Positions 1 through 9,124 are shown, numbered from the stretch's first letter. The stretch: DNA of 64,000 nt from BJGO01 sp039810885 (GCA_039810885.1 JBDHXV010000002.1:58109-122108), one strand, 5' to 3'. Numbers and translations are program-made. The notes: generated by a model not told the origin, from the sequence alone.

Positions 1-886
1 GTTTAGTATTTGAGAAAAAGTAATATGTTTCTTTGTTCCATCTTGGCCACTGCCAGTAGCGCGGTTTCTTGAGTAAGGTGTTTAAAGTGTCTTTGCCACA
101 GTATATAGGGTTTCCTTTGCTCCCTTGCTGATTGATATATCCTAGTACATATTCGTGTTTAGAGTTCGGGATCCAGCCCATTTTTATATTTAGTTTCTGA
201 TCCGTTCTGTATGAGTTGTCTCGCTGTTTGCCGTTTTCATTCTTTGTTGAATCAAAATGTGATGATAGATAATAGGCGTCACGGTGCAAATAAGAAAGCC
301 CGCCTTGAACATAGAACTTACCTAGGTTTGAGCCGGCGTTCATGTTTGCTCTATAACCATTATCGTTTAATGTTCCGATGGCTCCATCAAGTTCTATTTT
401 GTTTTGTGGTTTACGTGAGATTAGATTAATGGAACCGCCTAATGAATTTGGCCCATAGAGTATAGAGGAGAAGCCTTTAGATACATCAATGACGGATAGA
501 TCAAATGTAGTAAAGCGTCCTAGGTCAACATACCCATCATAAGGTACATACACCGGAATACCATCCATATATACAGGCACCTGTCTAAGATCAAATCCGC
601 GAACTGTTATGGTGGATTCGTTCCGCTGACCAAAACCGGTTAACGTGATACCGGGCAACATATTTAAAGCCCTTGATACTTCCATTTTATTTTGGTTAGC
701 AATATCCTCAGAGTTTACCCTGTCATTGATATCTTGTTCCTTTGATGCTGTTATTGTGATTTCACCAAGTTTAAATATTTTGTAATTCACTGTATCGGGC
801 ATTTCTTTTTGTTCTGATTTTTGTGCAAAGAGAAATACTGGAAGAGACAGAGTCAGAATAAGTAGTTGTAATAATTTAGTTTTCAT
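1..886 (-). CDS. TonB-dependent outer-membrane receptor, N-terminal part (runs off the left edge)
   Basis: The frame opens at an ATG at 886 and stays open to base 1, so about 295 N-terminal residues are present and the C-terminal barrel is missing. It starts with a signal peptide ending near FLFAQ. A plug domain follows directly, with the family patterns MLPGITLTGFGQRNESTITV, RGFDLRQVPVYMDGIPVY and SILYGPNSLGGSINLIS. There is no carboxypeptidase-like domain before the plug. The family sits in the outer membrane and imports siderophores, metal chelates or vitamins using TonB energy. The substrate cannot be told from this part. It lies 46 bp downstream of the ModE-like gene on the same strand and could be co-transcribed with it. 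Confidence 0.9.
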   Translation of the reverse strand, partial: MKTKLLQLLILTLSLPVFLFAQKSEQKEMPDTVNYKIFKLGEITITASKEQDINDRVNSEDIANQNKMEVSRALNMLPGITLTGFGQRNESTITVRGFDLRQVPVYMDGIPVYVPYDGYVDLGRFTTFDLSVIDVSKGFSSILYGPNSLGGSINLISRKPQNKIELDGAIGTLNDNGYRANMNAGSNLGKFYVQGGLSYLHRDAYYLSSHFDSTKNENGKQRDNSYRTDQKLNIKMGWIPNSKHEYVLGYINQQGSKGNPIYCGKDTLNTLLKKPRYWQWPRWNKETYYFFSNTK

Positions 887-932
887 ATAGTTCATTTACT
901 TCGTGCTTATATTTTACTTGTGTTCCGAGTAT

Positions 933-1283
933 TTAGAATTTAACTGCTTTTGATTTCTGTTCTATGAAGGTTTTTATTTCATCTTCAAGCGTATGGAACT
1001 TTTTAATTGCTTCCTCACCTGCATTAGTTAGTATTGCACCACTTCCATTTTTGCCGCCTAATATTTTTTCTACTAAAGGTTCTTTTGCACGTTTATTCAT
1101 ATCATTTACGAGTTGCCAGGCCTGGCGATAAGACATCTTTAGAGCCTTGGCTGCATTCGTAATTGAACCGGTCTTTTTTATATTTTCCAAGAGAATAACC
1201 CTGCCGATACCCAAATAGGGACCGCTTCTTTCATCTATCCAAACTCGCACTCTTACGGTATATTGCCTGTTTAATGCTTTCAC
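933..1283 (-). CDS. ModE-type winged-helix regulator without molybdate-binding domain
   Basis: A 116-residue protein that is essentially the N-terminal LysR-like winged helix-turn-helix of ModE. The patterns GPYLGIGRVILLENIKKTGS, ITNAAKALKMSYRQAWQLVN and GGKNGSGAILTNAGEE are typical of that domain. The C-terminal molbindin (TOBE) domains of Escherichia coli ModE are absent, so it would need another way to sense molybdate or might bind DNA constitutively. The start codon appears to be GTG at 1283; no better ATG is in frame. It sits just downstream of the molybdenum-cofactor operon, which makes regulation of molybdenum genes plausible. That role is inferred from position and family only. Confidence 0.82.
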   Translation of the reverse strand: MKALNRQYTVRVRVWIDERSGPYLGIGRVILLENIKKTGSITNAAKALKMSYRQAWQLVNDMNKRAKEPLVEKILGGKNGSGAILTNAGEEAIKKFHTLEDEIKTFIEQKSKAVKF

Positions 1284-1356
1284 TATGCTTTATTGTACAT
1301 AGTGCAATTTTAAGTGTGTTGCTATTAGATGAATTTGATATGCAATTGAATAATTT

Positions 1357-1370
1357 GTGATTTATATCAC
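1357..1370. promoter_or_regulatory. Perfect 14-bp palindrome of Crp/Fnr geometry upstream of the modE-like gene
   Basis: GTGAT-TTAT-ATCAC is a perfect inverted repeat with 5-bp arms and a 4-bp centre. It lies about 75-90 bp upstream of the GTG start at 1283, in the gap between moaCB and the modE-like gene. The geometry fits a Crp/Fnr-family operator, and the half site resembles the E. coli CRP half site. No matching -7 element was recognised, so function is tentative. Confidence 0.4.
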
Positions 1371-1398
1371 TCTTACTCTGTACCTGGCTCTATGAGAA

Positions 1399-2310
1399 CT
1401 ATTCATGCCTTGCACCTTTCATTACTTTAAAAATATGTAGTATCTGCGGGAACAAGGCATCCATGCTTTCAGATGCGCCTTTGGTCGAGCCGGGTAAGCC
1501 AAGAACTAAAGTATTTTCAATTAGACCTGTAACACTACGTGATAACATAGAATAAGGTGTTCTCATTTGACCATAAGAACGCATGGCCTCCTCAATACCC
1601 GGAATGCGCTTTTCAATAATTTCTTCTAATGATTCTGTTGTGATATCTCTTGGGGATAAGCCGGTGCCTCCCGTAAGGATGACCATGTTCAGGTTTTGAG
1701 AACAATAGTTTTTTGTTTTTGTAATAATTTCTTCTTTCTCGTCCGGTATAACGATATAATCTGTTACCTCAACTCCACATTGTTTCAATTTATTCATTAT
1801 GGCCTTTCCTGCCCTATCCTCCTTTGATCCTTTTGAGATGCTGTCTGAGCAAACAATGACTGCGGCTTTAATTCCTGTTGATTCCTTTTTTAAATAGTCG
1901 CTTTTTCCACCCGACTTTTCCAACAATAGAATGCGTTCAATTGTGATATTCTTATCAATCGGCTTTAACATATCATATATAGTAAGAGCAACAACAGAAG
2001 CGGAGTGCATAGCCTCAACCTCAACTCCGGTTTTATATATCGTTTGTACCTCTACACGAATAATAATTTCAAGCCCATTCACCTCATGACTAATAGCGGT
2101 GTATTCAATAGGTAAAGGGTGGCAATCGGGAATCATGTCGCTTGTGCGTTTTGCGGCATAGAGTCCTGCCGTTTTCGACATCTCAAACACATCTCCCTTA
2201 GGAACCCTTTTCTCGATCAAGGTCTTTATCGTTTCTTCAGAACTGACACGCACAATGGCCTGCGCTATTGCAGTGCGGTGCGTGCTTATTTTATGTGTTA
2301 TGTTTATCAT
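1399..2310 (-). CDS. moaCB: MoaC-MoaB fusion (cyclic pyranopterin monophosphate synthase / molybdopterin adenylyltransferase-like)
   Basis: A 303-residue two-domain protein. Residues 1 to about 147 are MoaC, with the signatures MIPDCHPLPI, KTGVEVEAMHSASVVALTIY and LEKSGGKSD. MoaC turns 3',8-cyclo-GTP into cyclic pyranopterin monophosphate. Residues from about 150 to 300 are a MoaB/MogA domain, with ILTGGTGLSPRDITTESLEE and LVLGLPGSTKGASES, which adenylates molybdopterin before metal insertion. Both halves keep their core motifs. It is the last gene of the Moco operon, 6 bp after moaE. Fused moaCB genes are known in other bacteria, so the architecture is uncommon but not new. Confidence 0.93.
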   Translation of the reverse strand: MINITHKISTHRTAIAQAIVRVSSEETIKTLIEKRVPKGDVFEMSKTAGLYAAKRTSDMIPDCHPLPIEYTAISHEVNGLEIIIRVEVQTIYKTGVEVEAMHSASVVALTIYDMLKPIDKNITIERILLLEKSGGKSDYLKKESTGIKAAVIVCSDSISKGSKEDRAGKAIMNKLKQCGVEVTDYIVIPDEKEEIITKTKNYCSQNLNMVILTGGTGLSPRDITTESLEEIIEKRIPGIEEAMRSYGQMRTPYSMLSRSVTGLIENTLVLGLPGSTKGASESMDALFPQILHIFKVMKGARHE

Positions 2311-2316
2311 ACTTTA

Positions 2317-2757
2317 TTATTGATTTTCTTTCCAAAGTGATTTGGTCTCGCTAACAATCTCTTTGCCCCAAATCGGTATTTCTTTTTTTAGTCGTTCTAC
2401 AAGTTCTTCACAAGCATCAATTGCAGCTTTACGATGTTTGGAAGAAGTGAAAACAAACAAACTTATTTCACCGGCACTTACATAGCCTAAGCTATGATAT
2501 ATATGCATACAGGTTAATTCATACTTGGCAAATAGCTCCTCTCGTATTTTAGAAGCTGTTGTTAAAGCCATATCGTTATAGGCCGTATATTCTATGGCTT
2601 TAACCTGTTCACCATCTTTACTATCCGCACGGACTTGACCAAGGAAGATACTGTGTGCGCCAATTTCCGTCTGTTGCTGATGTTTGCTTATTGCATCTGC
2701 GATTTTAGATGGTGATATGGGCCCCTCAATAAAAATATTTTTTATCTTATTCTGCAT
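2317..2757 (-). CDS. moaE: Molybdopterin synthase catalytic subunit
   Basis: A 146-residue MoaE, the large subunit that uses the MoaD thiocarboxylate to make the dithiolene of molybdopterin. Recognisable features are AHSIFLGQVRADSKDGE, AIEYTAYNDMA, the HSLGYVSAGEISLFVFTSS strand and the late basic stretch KKEIPIWGKE, whose lysines match the active-site region. I start it at the ATG at 2757. The frame extends upstream to 2802, but those 15 residues lie inside moeB and are not MoaE-like. With this start it overlaps the moeB stop by 11 bp, consistent with translational coupling. Confidence 0.92.
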   Translation of the reverse strand: MQNKIKNIFIEGPISPSKIADAISKHQQQTEIGAHSIFLGQVRADSKDGEQVKAIEYTAYNDMALTTASKIREELFAKYELTCMHIYHSLGYVSAGEISLFVFTSSKHRKAAIDACEELVERLKKEIPIWGKEIVSETKSLWKENQ

Positions 2758-3868
2758 ACTTTTTAAATTTTTGAATGTCGGGGATTTGTGAAATGCCCCC
2801 AATGATGGAAAATATTCCGGTATCGGGTAAATGTTTTTTTAATATTGTAGTGGCATACTTACTTCGTATTCCTTTTTGGCAAAACAGATACACTGTTTTA
2901 TATGATTGAATTTGTTGAGGATTATCTAATAGATGTTGTAGCACCATATTGATATGATTGACATGCTCTAATTTAGGTTGCTCGTGTGGTTCTCTGATAT
3001 CTATTAATATAGAATCGGCCGGGGCATTCTTGATAATTTGGAGTACTTCCGGCCACGAAACTTCATAGAAAGAAGCCTCATTTGATGAACAAGTAATCTT
3101 GTAATCAATGTTTAGAAATTCATCTATTGTCTTAGGTGCATGAATATTTTGTTTGTTTGGCTTTAGTTGTATCTCCTGAATGGCATGATTATATAAATCG
3201 TAAATCATCATTTTATTTAAAAGGACATGACCATATTGTGAAATGAATTTTATGGCTTCCGCTGCCATCCACAATCCTATTATTCCAGGTAAAACACCCA
3301 ACACACCCGTTTCACTACAATTGGGCACCTCTATGTCTGATGGAGGCGTAGGGAAGACATCACGATAATTCGTTTGAATACCTTGCTTATTCTTAACATT
3401 AAATACGGCTACTTGCCCTTCGTTTTGATATATAGATCCAAAAACAAGTGGTTTATTCATTAATGTACATACATCATTTATCATGTATCGGGTTCCAAAA
3501 TTGTCTGTACCGTCAATAATCAAATCATATTCTGAAATAATGCGAAGAGCATTTTGATTTGTTAAATAAGAAGGTATAAAATTTACTTGTATGTCGGCGT
3601 ATTTATTACGAATATATGTTGCTGCAACCTCTGCTTTTGATTTGTTGACATCACTTTCCGAAAAAATAATTTGGCGATTAAGATTAGATATCGAGACTAA
3701 ATCTCCATCAATGATCGTAATATTCCCCACACCCGCTGCAGCAAGATAGAGTAGTACCGGGCAGCCTAAACCTCCTGCACCGATAATCAAGACCTTAGCT
3801 TCGATTAATCTTTGCTGCGCTTGAATGCCGAAGCCTTTGAGTTTTATTTGTCGTTCAAATCGTTCCAT
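2747..3868 (-). CDS. moeB: MoeB/ThiF-type adenylyltransferase with C-terminal rhodanese domain
   Basis: A 373-residue E1-like enzyme that adenylates the MoaD C-terminus. The nucleotide site GAGGLG is at residues 30-35, followed by GTDNFGTRYMIND and the conserved VPNCSETG cysteine at 184. A rhodanese domain fills about 265-373, with CQKGIRS and candidate persulfide cysteine 330, so activation and sulfur transfer may be combined in one protein. The CxxC pairs that bind zinc in E. coli MoeB are not evident. It lies 4 bp after moaD, its expected substrate. ThiF (thiamine) is the main alternative, but moaD/moaE neighbours favour Moco. Confidence 0.88.
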   Translation of the reverse strand: MERFERQIKLKGFGIQAQQRLIEAKVLIIGAGGLGCPVLLYLAAAGVGNITIIDGDLVSISNLNRQIIFSESDVNKSKAEVAATYIRNKYADIQVNFIPSYLTNQNALRIISEYDLIIDGTDNFGTRYMINDVCTLMNKPLVFGSIYQNEGQVAVFNVKNKQGIQTNYRDVFPTPPSDIEVPNCSETGVLGVLPGIIGLWMAAEAIKFISQYGHVLLNKMMIYDLYNHAIQEIQLKPNKQNIHAPKTIDEFLNIDYKITCSSNEASFYEVSWPEVLQIIKNAPADSILIDIREPHEQPKLEHVNHINMVLQHLLDNPQQIQSYKTVYLFCQKGIRSKYATTILKKHLPDTGIFSIIGGISQIPDIQKFKKYAE

Positions 3869-3872
3869 CTCT

Positions 3873-4109
3873 TTAGCCTCCTGAGAACGGCGGGAGCAGA
3901 GCTACTTCGCTGTTCTCACTCAGTGCTGTATTTTGTTCAATAATATTTTTATTAACCGCAATACTCATCTTGGCATCTATTAATGAAGGGTACTGCTTTA
4001 TCAAATAGATCATTAATGAATCCGTGTCGTTGATCCCTTCGACAACAAACTCTTTTTCATTTATTTTATCTGTAATAACGCCAAAGGTGATAATCTTAAT
4101 TTTAGACAT
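3873..4109 (-). CDS. moaD: Molybdopterin synthase sulfur-carrier subunit
   Basis: A 78-residue ubiquitin-like protein ending in PPFSGG, the di-glycine tail that is adenylated and thiocarboxylated. The ATG at 4109 gives MSKIKIITFG, a typical first beta strand. A longer frame reaching 4196 lies within mobA and adds unrelated residues. The gene overlaps the end of mobA by 8 bp and is followed after 3 bp by moeB, which fits their sequential roles. Confidence 0.9.
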   Translation of the reverse strand: MSKIKIITFGVITDKINEKEFVVEGINDTDSLMIYLIKQYPSLIDAKMSIAVNKNIIEQNTALSENSEVALLPPFSGG

Positions 4110-4692
4110 GATTCGATTTATTAAATTTTTCAAATTCTTCCGGGGTATTAATGTTGTAGAGTAAATCTTCTCGATCAGACATACTATCATCCACATTTAC
4201 AATCTTACTATGCGTATCCTGAATCAGTTCCAACATTTTTAATTGATTGTTCCCTACCCTTTTTTCTATTTCTGCTTTGAGAGAAGTTTTAATAATGCAG
4301 CATAATGGATGCAGTCTTCCCTTCGACTGCGGTATGATGATGTTATAGTCTTCAATACCTTCGACTAATTGTCGCAGAAGCATCGTGGTTAAGAATGGAA
4401 TATCACAACTGATCACGATAATATACGATGCTTGTGTATGATGCATTGCTGTCAATATCCCTCCCATAGGGCCTTTCGCCTCAACAATGTCCTTGAAGAC
4501 TTCATATCCTAATTTGTTATATTCATCAGTATTTGCAACAATCTTAATTGGAATCTTCAATGGAGCTATCGCATTAAGAACATGTTGAATCATTCTTTTA
4601 CCTCTGAACTGCATTAATGCCTTATCCTTACCCATCCTGCTGCTTTTACCTCCAGCTAAAACATATGCTTCTATAGTGCTATTCCGGCTCAT
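4102..4692 (-). CDS. mobA: Molybdenum cofactor guanylyltransferase
   Basis: A 196-residue nucleotidyltransferase. The signature LAGGKSSRMGKDKALMQF sits near the N-terminus, and the metal-binding aspartate is in VISCDIPFLT. RLHPLCCIIKTSL is typical of MobA. MobA attaches GMP to Mo-molybdopterin to form the guanine dinucleotide forms of the cofactor, including the bis-MGD needed by NarG. It overlaps the upstream permease gene by 4 bp and moaD by 8 bp, so it is deep in the operon. A second, MocA-like homologue lies at 46192, which suggests a division of labour between guanine and cytosine forms. Confidence 0.9.
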   Translation of the reverse strand: MSRNSTIEAYVLAGGKSSRMGKDKALMQFRGKRMIQHVLNAIAPLKIPIKIVANTDEYNKLGYEVFKDIVEAKGPMGGILTAMHHTQASYIIVISCDIPFLTTMLLRQLVEGIEDYNIIIPQSKGRLHPLCCIIKTSLKAEIEKRVGNNQLKMLELIQDTHSKIVNVDDSMSDREDLLYNINTPEEFEKFNKSNHV

Positions 4693-5426
4693 GAAAAAAG
4701 AAATTTTGTAGAGGCAATAAGCAGGACTACAGCTAAAAGTCGTTTTAATAACTTAACATTAAACCTATTAGCACCAAGATATGCTCCAGCGATACCTGCC
4801 ATAACCGTTATCGGCATCAGAATTTGTAATTCCTTTTGAATATGAAGTTGGAAAGTTCCCGCTCCAATTAAACCGGCAATGGAATTAAGAAATATAAATA
4901 ATGCACTAACTGCCGATGTCTCTTTTACATTCGTCCATCCCATTAACAGGATAAGTGGCGACAAAATGATACCCCCACCGATGCCGATTAGCCCTGAGAG
5001 GAATCCGATACTTAAGCCCAAGATAGCTGCAAGCCACCAACTATTTTTTATAATAACCTTATCACTTGCCGGAAAGATGTTAAATAGCCGCAAAGCAGGA
5101 AAAAGTAATATCACACCAAGAATAAATTTATAGGAGGATGTATTTATAGAAATACTACCTCCTAAATAAGCTGCCGGAATAGAAAAGATAACAAGGGCCA
5201 AAAAAAGCTTATACGGAAAAACACATACCCTTCTGAAGTTGAGAAATGCTATGCCCGAAACGAGTATGTTTAGGGTAAGTGCGGTAGGTCGAATTTGCTC
5301 GGGAGAAAAATGAAACAAGGTTAAGCACATCAGATAACTGCTTGCACCTCCATGCCCTACAGATGCGTAAAGAAATGCAAACAAGGGCATTAATAATAGT
5401 AAAATCCAAAGCGTATTCTCGGTCAT
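4689..5426 (-). CDS. TauE/SafE-family membrane permease
   Basis: A 245-residue polytopic membrane protein with about seven or eight hydrophobic segments. The family patterns YASVGHGGASSYL near the N-terminus and GFLSGLIGIGGGIILSPLIL in the middle identify the TauE/SafE/TSUP group, which transports sulfite, sulfoacetate or other small anions. It is embedded in the Moco operon, overlapping mobA by 4 bp and starting 3 bp after moeA. A role in moving an oxyanion or a sulfur compound for cofactor synthesis is possible, but the sequence does not show the substrate. Confidence 0.85.
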   Translation of the reverse strand: MTENTLWILLLLMPLFAFLYASVGHGGASSYLMCLTLFHFSPEQIRPTALTLNILVSGIAFLNFRRVCVFPYKLFLALVIFSIPAAYLGGSISINTSSYKFILGVILLFPALRLFNIFPASDKVIIKNSWWLAAILGLSIGFLSGLIGIGGGIILSPLILLMGWTNVKETSAVSALFIFLNSIAGLIGAGTFQLHIQKELQILMPITVMAGIAGAYLGANRFNVKLLKRLLAVVLLIASTKFLFS

Positions 5427-5429
5427 GAT

Positions 5430-6605
5430 CTATAAGTTATATACTTCAACTAAACTGTTTGCCGGTAAGTATTCTATGCCTTCATCTATACTCAATAAGC
5501 ATTCTGCCTCTGCAAAGGGTAACAGATTGAATGAGTCCTGACCCGGCAGAATAATAAGTTTTCCATCTTTTCTTTTTGCTTTCAAAAAGTAGGTGAGTCC
5601 TTTCTTAACAGATATTTCACTTGCAATAGGCATCATGCTGCTTGGCTGAAAAGCATGCTCATATCCCATCATGGTAAGAATTGTGGGCCTTACATATTGA
5701 TAAAAGCATGAAATAACCGCTGCGGGGTTTCCGGGTAAGGCAAAAATAGTTTTGTTGTCTTTCACTCCTACCAGCAATGGTTTCCCCGGCTTCTGTTTTA
5801 CTTTATAAAACAATTCATTTACTCCTGCTTCTTTCAAGGCACCTCGAACATAATCATAGTCGCCGACAGAAATTCCACCGGTAAGAATCAAGAGGTCGTA
5901 AGAAGTTAAGTAAGACTTTATTTTTTCAAGAAGCAATTCGGCATTATCCTTTACCCGGGTACTTTGAATATTATAAATACCAGTTTGTTTCAGTAAAGCA
6001 TGAAGAGTGGGTTCGTTAGAATTATATATGCACCCTGCTTTCAATTCAGTTCCGTTTTCTTGCAACTCATTCCCTGTAACAATTACAGCAACGGATGGCA
6101 TATCATATACCATTACTCTCGTAACTCCTACTGAGGCAAGTAACCCGACTACTCCGGGCCGAATAAGGCTACCCGCCTTTAGAATGACGTCTCCGCTTTT
6201 ATTCTGAGAGCCTCTTAAACGTGTGTTTGCGCCTTTGTGTGTTTTTGTAAAATCAAAAGACACAACGTTGTCGGTTATCATACAAAGTTCTTGCTGAATT
6301 ACCGTGTCGCATCCCGGTGGCAAGGCTGCTCCGGTAAATATTCTTACAGCTTCATTCGGCTTAACTTCTGTGCTTGAATAATCGCCCGCCTGAATACTTT
6401 TTACGACCGTAAAGGAATCTTTTTTCGATTGATGACGAAATGCATAACCATCCATAGCCGAATTATCAAAAGAAGGCACATCAATATTAGATTTAACATC
6501 TGCGCTTACAATACGACCTGTGGCCTCTTGAATAAGAATAGGTTTTGACGGCATTTTTTTGATATGCTTCATCAGTATTTGCTTAGCGTCTTGAACAGAT
6601 AACAT
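5430..6605 (-). CDS. moeA: Molybdopterin molybdotransferase
   Basis: A 391-residue MoeA, which inserts molybdate into adenylated molybdopterin. Diagnostic patterns in order are IDVPSFDNSAMDGYAF, AVRIFTGAALPPGCDTVI, ILTGGISVGDYDYV and IFALPGNPAAVISCF. The C-terminal domain IV is also present. Length is close to the E. coli protein (about 410). It overlaps nothing but is separated by only 12 bp from the DUF2867/SDR gene upstream and 3 bp from the permease gene downstream, as expected for one operon. Confidence 0.95.
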   Translation of the reverse strand: MLSVQDAKQILMKHIKKMPSKPILIQEATGRIVSADVKSNIDVPSFDNSAMDGYAFRHQSKKDSFTVVKSIQAGDYSSTEVKPNEAVRIFTGAALPPGCDTVIQQELCMITDNVVSFDFTKTHKGANTRLRGSQNKSGDVILKAGSLIRPGVVGLLASVGVTRVMVYDMPSVAVIVTGNELQENGTELKAGCIYNSNEPTLHALLKQTGIYNIQSTRVKDNAELLLEKIKSYLTSYDLLILTGGISVGDYDYVRGALKEAGVNELFYKVKQKPGKPLLVGVKDNKTIFALPGNPAAVISCFYQYVRPTILTMMGYEHAFQPSSMMPIASEISVKKGLTYFLKAKRKDGKLIILPGQDSFNLLPFAEAECLLSIDEGIEYLPANSLVEVYNL

Positions 6606-6617
6606 ATCAGTTATTAA

Positions 6618-8090
6618 TTACTTATTATTTCGTTTAGATGATTTCGTTTTGCCGGCTATTTCCTTTATCATATTCCTGAATATGAAATAATGAAATGGGA
6701 GCATAGAGTACCAATAATTTCTCCCCATTATTCCTTTAGGTCGAAACGTGGCTGTTTGTTTAAGAATGCATCTATTTTCATTTTGTACAATTGAAAATTC
6801 AAGCCATGCCTCACCGGGCAATTTCATTTCAGCAAATAAGAGTAATCTGTGATTTTTTCTATCAGCCAATAAAACGCGCCACAGGTCCAGAGAATCTCCC
6901 GCTTCAATATCTACGTCACTTCTTCGTCCCCTGCTCATCCCAACACCTCCAAACATTTTATCCATTACTCCTCGTATGCGCCATAGGGCATCTGCATAAT
7001 ACCATCCATTCTTACCGCCGATATTAAAAAAACGATTGGCCACTTCTTCAACTTTGTCTCTATCAATGTCAATCCACTTACGATCTTTGTAACATCCATT
7101 CGTTGGCACTTCTATGTGTTGATTAACATCCAACAAATTCAAACTGCTTGATGCAGAATCAGTCCAACTGGAAATAACCATGTGCTGCTCAATTCTTTCA
7201 AATGCCATTTTTATTGCATCTTGATAAGAGATTAATTCTTGGGGGATAATTTGTCGAATGCTGAAATCTTTACAAACTACATCATTCCTCATACTTTGCA
7301 CGAGCTGCTTGGCTATAGTGAAATTTGCCGGGGTAGATAGATAAATCCAATATGCCGACAGTTTTGTGAAACTGATGGGAAGCACAATTATAAATCGCTT
7401 ATACCTTCTCACTTGTGCGAACCCTAACAGCATCTTTTTATAAGTAAGCACATCAGGACCGCCTATTTCAAAAACCCAATTAAAAGTCTTCTGATTCAAA
7501 AGGCATAGATGTAAATAATTAATTACATTTCTTATTGCAATAGGCTGACATTTAGATTTAAGCCAATGAGGAACAATCATTAATGGAAACTTTTCAGTTA
7601 ACGCCCTAATAATTTCAAACGAAATACTTCCCGAGCCAACAATAACACCTGCCTCAAAAATAGTGTAAGGAATACCGCATCGAATGAAAACGTCTTTTAC
7701 AACTTTGCGTGCTGTTAGATGTTTAGATAAGTTCTCTTCATTACTGATTCCACTTAAATAAATAATTTGTTTCACTTGTGTCAGCGTTGCGACTAAAACG
7801 AAGCACCCTGCAGAGCGCAACTCATATTCCTTCAACGTGGATGCCGTATCTGCCAAGGAGTGGATGAGATAGTAGGCTACGTCAAATTGTTTTTTATTAA
7901 ATTCTTGTAATGCATTCTCCGGCTTTAGGAAGTCGAACTCTATTACTTCAATTTTATCCAGAATATCCTGCGATGGTTTAAAGCGTAATTTATCTCTAAC
8001 CACACATGTTACTCTGTGACCAGCCTCCACTAATACCGGAAGCAATCGCATTCCAATATATCCATTTGCCCCGGTCAGTAAAATATGCAT
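6618..8090 (-). CDS. NAD(P)-binding atypical SDR with C-terminal DUF2867-type domain
   Basis: A 490-residue protein. The N-terminal half is a Rossmann fold of the NmrA/YbjT type, with LLTGANGYIGMRLLPVLVEA at the start and VAYYLIHSLADT and IFEAGVIVGSGS further on. From about residue 340 a DUF2867-like domain follows, with GGKNGWYYADALWRIRGVMD and the end motif RPKGIMGRNYWYSMLPFHYF. Proteins of this layout are known but of uncertain function. It lies between moaA and moeA, 12 bp from each, so it is expressed with Moco genes; whether it takes part in cofactor synthesis is not shown. Confidence 0.75.
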   Translation of the reverse strand: MHILLTGANGYIGMRLLPVLVEAGHRVTCVVRDKLRFKPSQDILDKIEVIEFDFLKPENALQEFNKKQFDVAYYLIHSLADTASTLKEYELRSAGCFVLVATLTQVKQIIYLSGISNEENLSKHLTARKVVKDVFIRCGIPYTIFEAGVIVGSGSISFEIIRALTEKFPLMIVPHWLKSKCQPIAIRNVINYLHLCLLNQKTFNWVFEIGGPDVLTYKKMLLGFAQVRRYKRFIIVLPISFTKLSAYWIYLSTPANFTIAKQLVQSMRNDVVCKDFSIRQIIPQELISYQDAIKMAFERIEQHMVISSWTDSASSSLNLLDVNQHIEVPTNGCYKDRKWIDIDRDKVEEVANRFFNIGGKNGWYYADALWRIRGVMDKMFGGVGMSRGRRSDVDIEAGDSLDLWRVLLADRKNHRLLLFAEMKLPGEAWLEFSIVQNENRCILKQTATFRPKGIMGRNYWYSMLPFHYFIFRNMIKEIAGKTKSSKRNNK

Positions 8091-8102
8091 AGTTTTTTTA
8101 TT

Positions 8103-9086
8103 TCATCCTCCAATATTTATCATACTTCTGTTTTGAATAGTAGAAGTATTAATAGTTTCAATAACAGGAGTAAATTGCCCTCCCAGCATTTTCTCTTTTT
8201 GTGATAGACATTGTTGAATCAGTGGAAGAACATCTTCTCCATTTCGTAAAGAATCGAGTATGTCTATTTCTTTTCTTGAAAAAAGGCAATTCTTCATTTT
8301 CCCATCAGTCGTTAATCTCAATCGGTTACATCCATCGCAAAAGGGTTGCGTCATGGAACTAATCACGGCAAAGGTTCCATTATATCCTGCTACCTTATAG
8401 TTTTTAGCTGTATCATTCTTTGCATCCTGCAACTTCTCTACTATGTATTTTGATGAAATCAAGTTGAGAATTTCTTTGTGTGAAAAAACTTTTTCGCGTG
8501 CCCATTCATTTCCTGCAAACGGCATAAACTCAATGAAGCGGATGTGTAATAACTGTTCTTTAGTCCATTCAACAAATTGATGGATTTCATGATTATTCAG
8601 TCCCTTAATTGCTACCATATTCACTTTCACATGGAAGTTGTGTTCTAATAGCAATTCAATATTTTGTTTCACTTTGTCAAAGACATCACGACCGGTTATA
8701 GACCTATAGACTTCACGATTTAAAGAATCAAGGCTCACATTTACAGATTGTAATCCTGCTTCCTTGAATGTAGTTAAATACTCGTGAACGTAAACTCCAT
8801 TTGTCGTGATTGCCAATTCAACAGGATATTTTGATAATCGCTGAATAATTTCTCTTGCATCTTTTCTCACAAGAGGTTCTCCGCCTGTAATGCGAATTTT
8901 CTTAATGCCTTGTGTAACAAAAATAGAAGCCAGTGTATCAATTTCATCGGCTGTCATCTTCGTGCGACCCGTGAAATATCCTTTAGGCAAATCAAGTGGA
9001 TTACAGTATGCACACCTAAGATTGCACTTATCTGTGATGGATATTCGCAGATAGCTATGTATGCGATCAAATTGGTCAATTAACAT
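8103..9086 (-). CDS. moaA: GTP 3',8-cyclase (radical SAM)
   Basis: A 327-residue radical SAM enzyme that starts Moco synthesis by cyclising GTP. The N-terminal cluster cysteines are C21, C25 and C28 (CNLRCAYC). The C-terminal substrate-side cluster is C250, C253 and C267 (FCDGCNRLRL...NCLF). RITGGEPLVR is the SAM-binding GGE region. The protein ends in GG, the tail that reaches the active site in MoaA. It is the first gene of the Moco operon; a TATCTTTG promoter element and a hairpin lie in its leader (9125-9163). Confidence 0.96.
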   Translation of the reverse strand: MLIDQFDRIHSYLRISITDKCNLRCAYCNPLDLPKGYFTGRTKMTADEIDTLASIFVTQGIKKIRITGGEPLVRKDAREIIQRLSKYPVELAITTNGVYVHEYLTTFKEAGLQSVNVSLDSLNREVYRSITGRDVFDKVKQNIELLLEHNFHVKVNMVAIKGLNNHEIHQFVEWTKEQLLHIRFIEFMPFAGNEWAREKVFSHKEILNLISSKYIVEKLQDAKNDTAKNYKVAGYNGTFAVISSMTQPFCDGCNRLRLTTDGKMKNCLFSRKEIDILDSLRNGEDVLPLIQQCLSQKEKMLGGQFTPVIETINTSTIQNRSMINIGG

Positions 9087-9124
9087 ATAAAGTCCTATTC
9101 TACTTCTTGGTGCTTATTGCGTGT

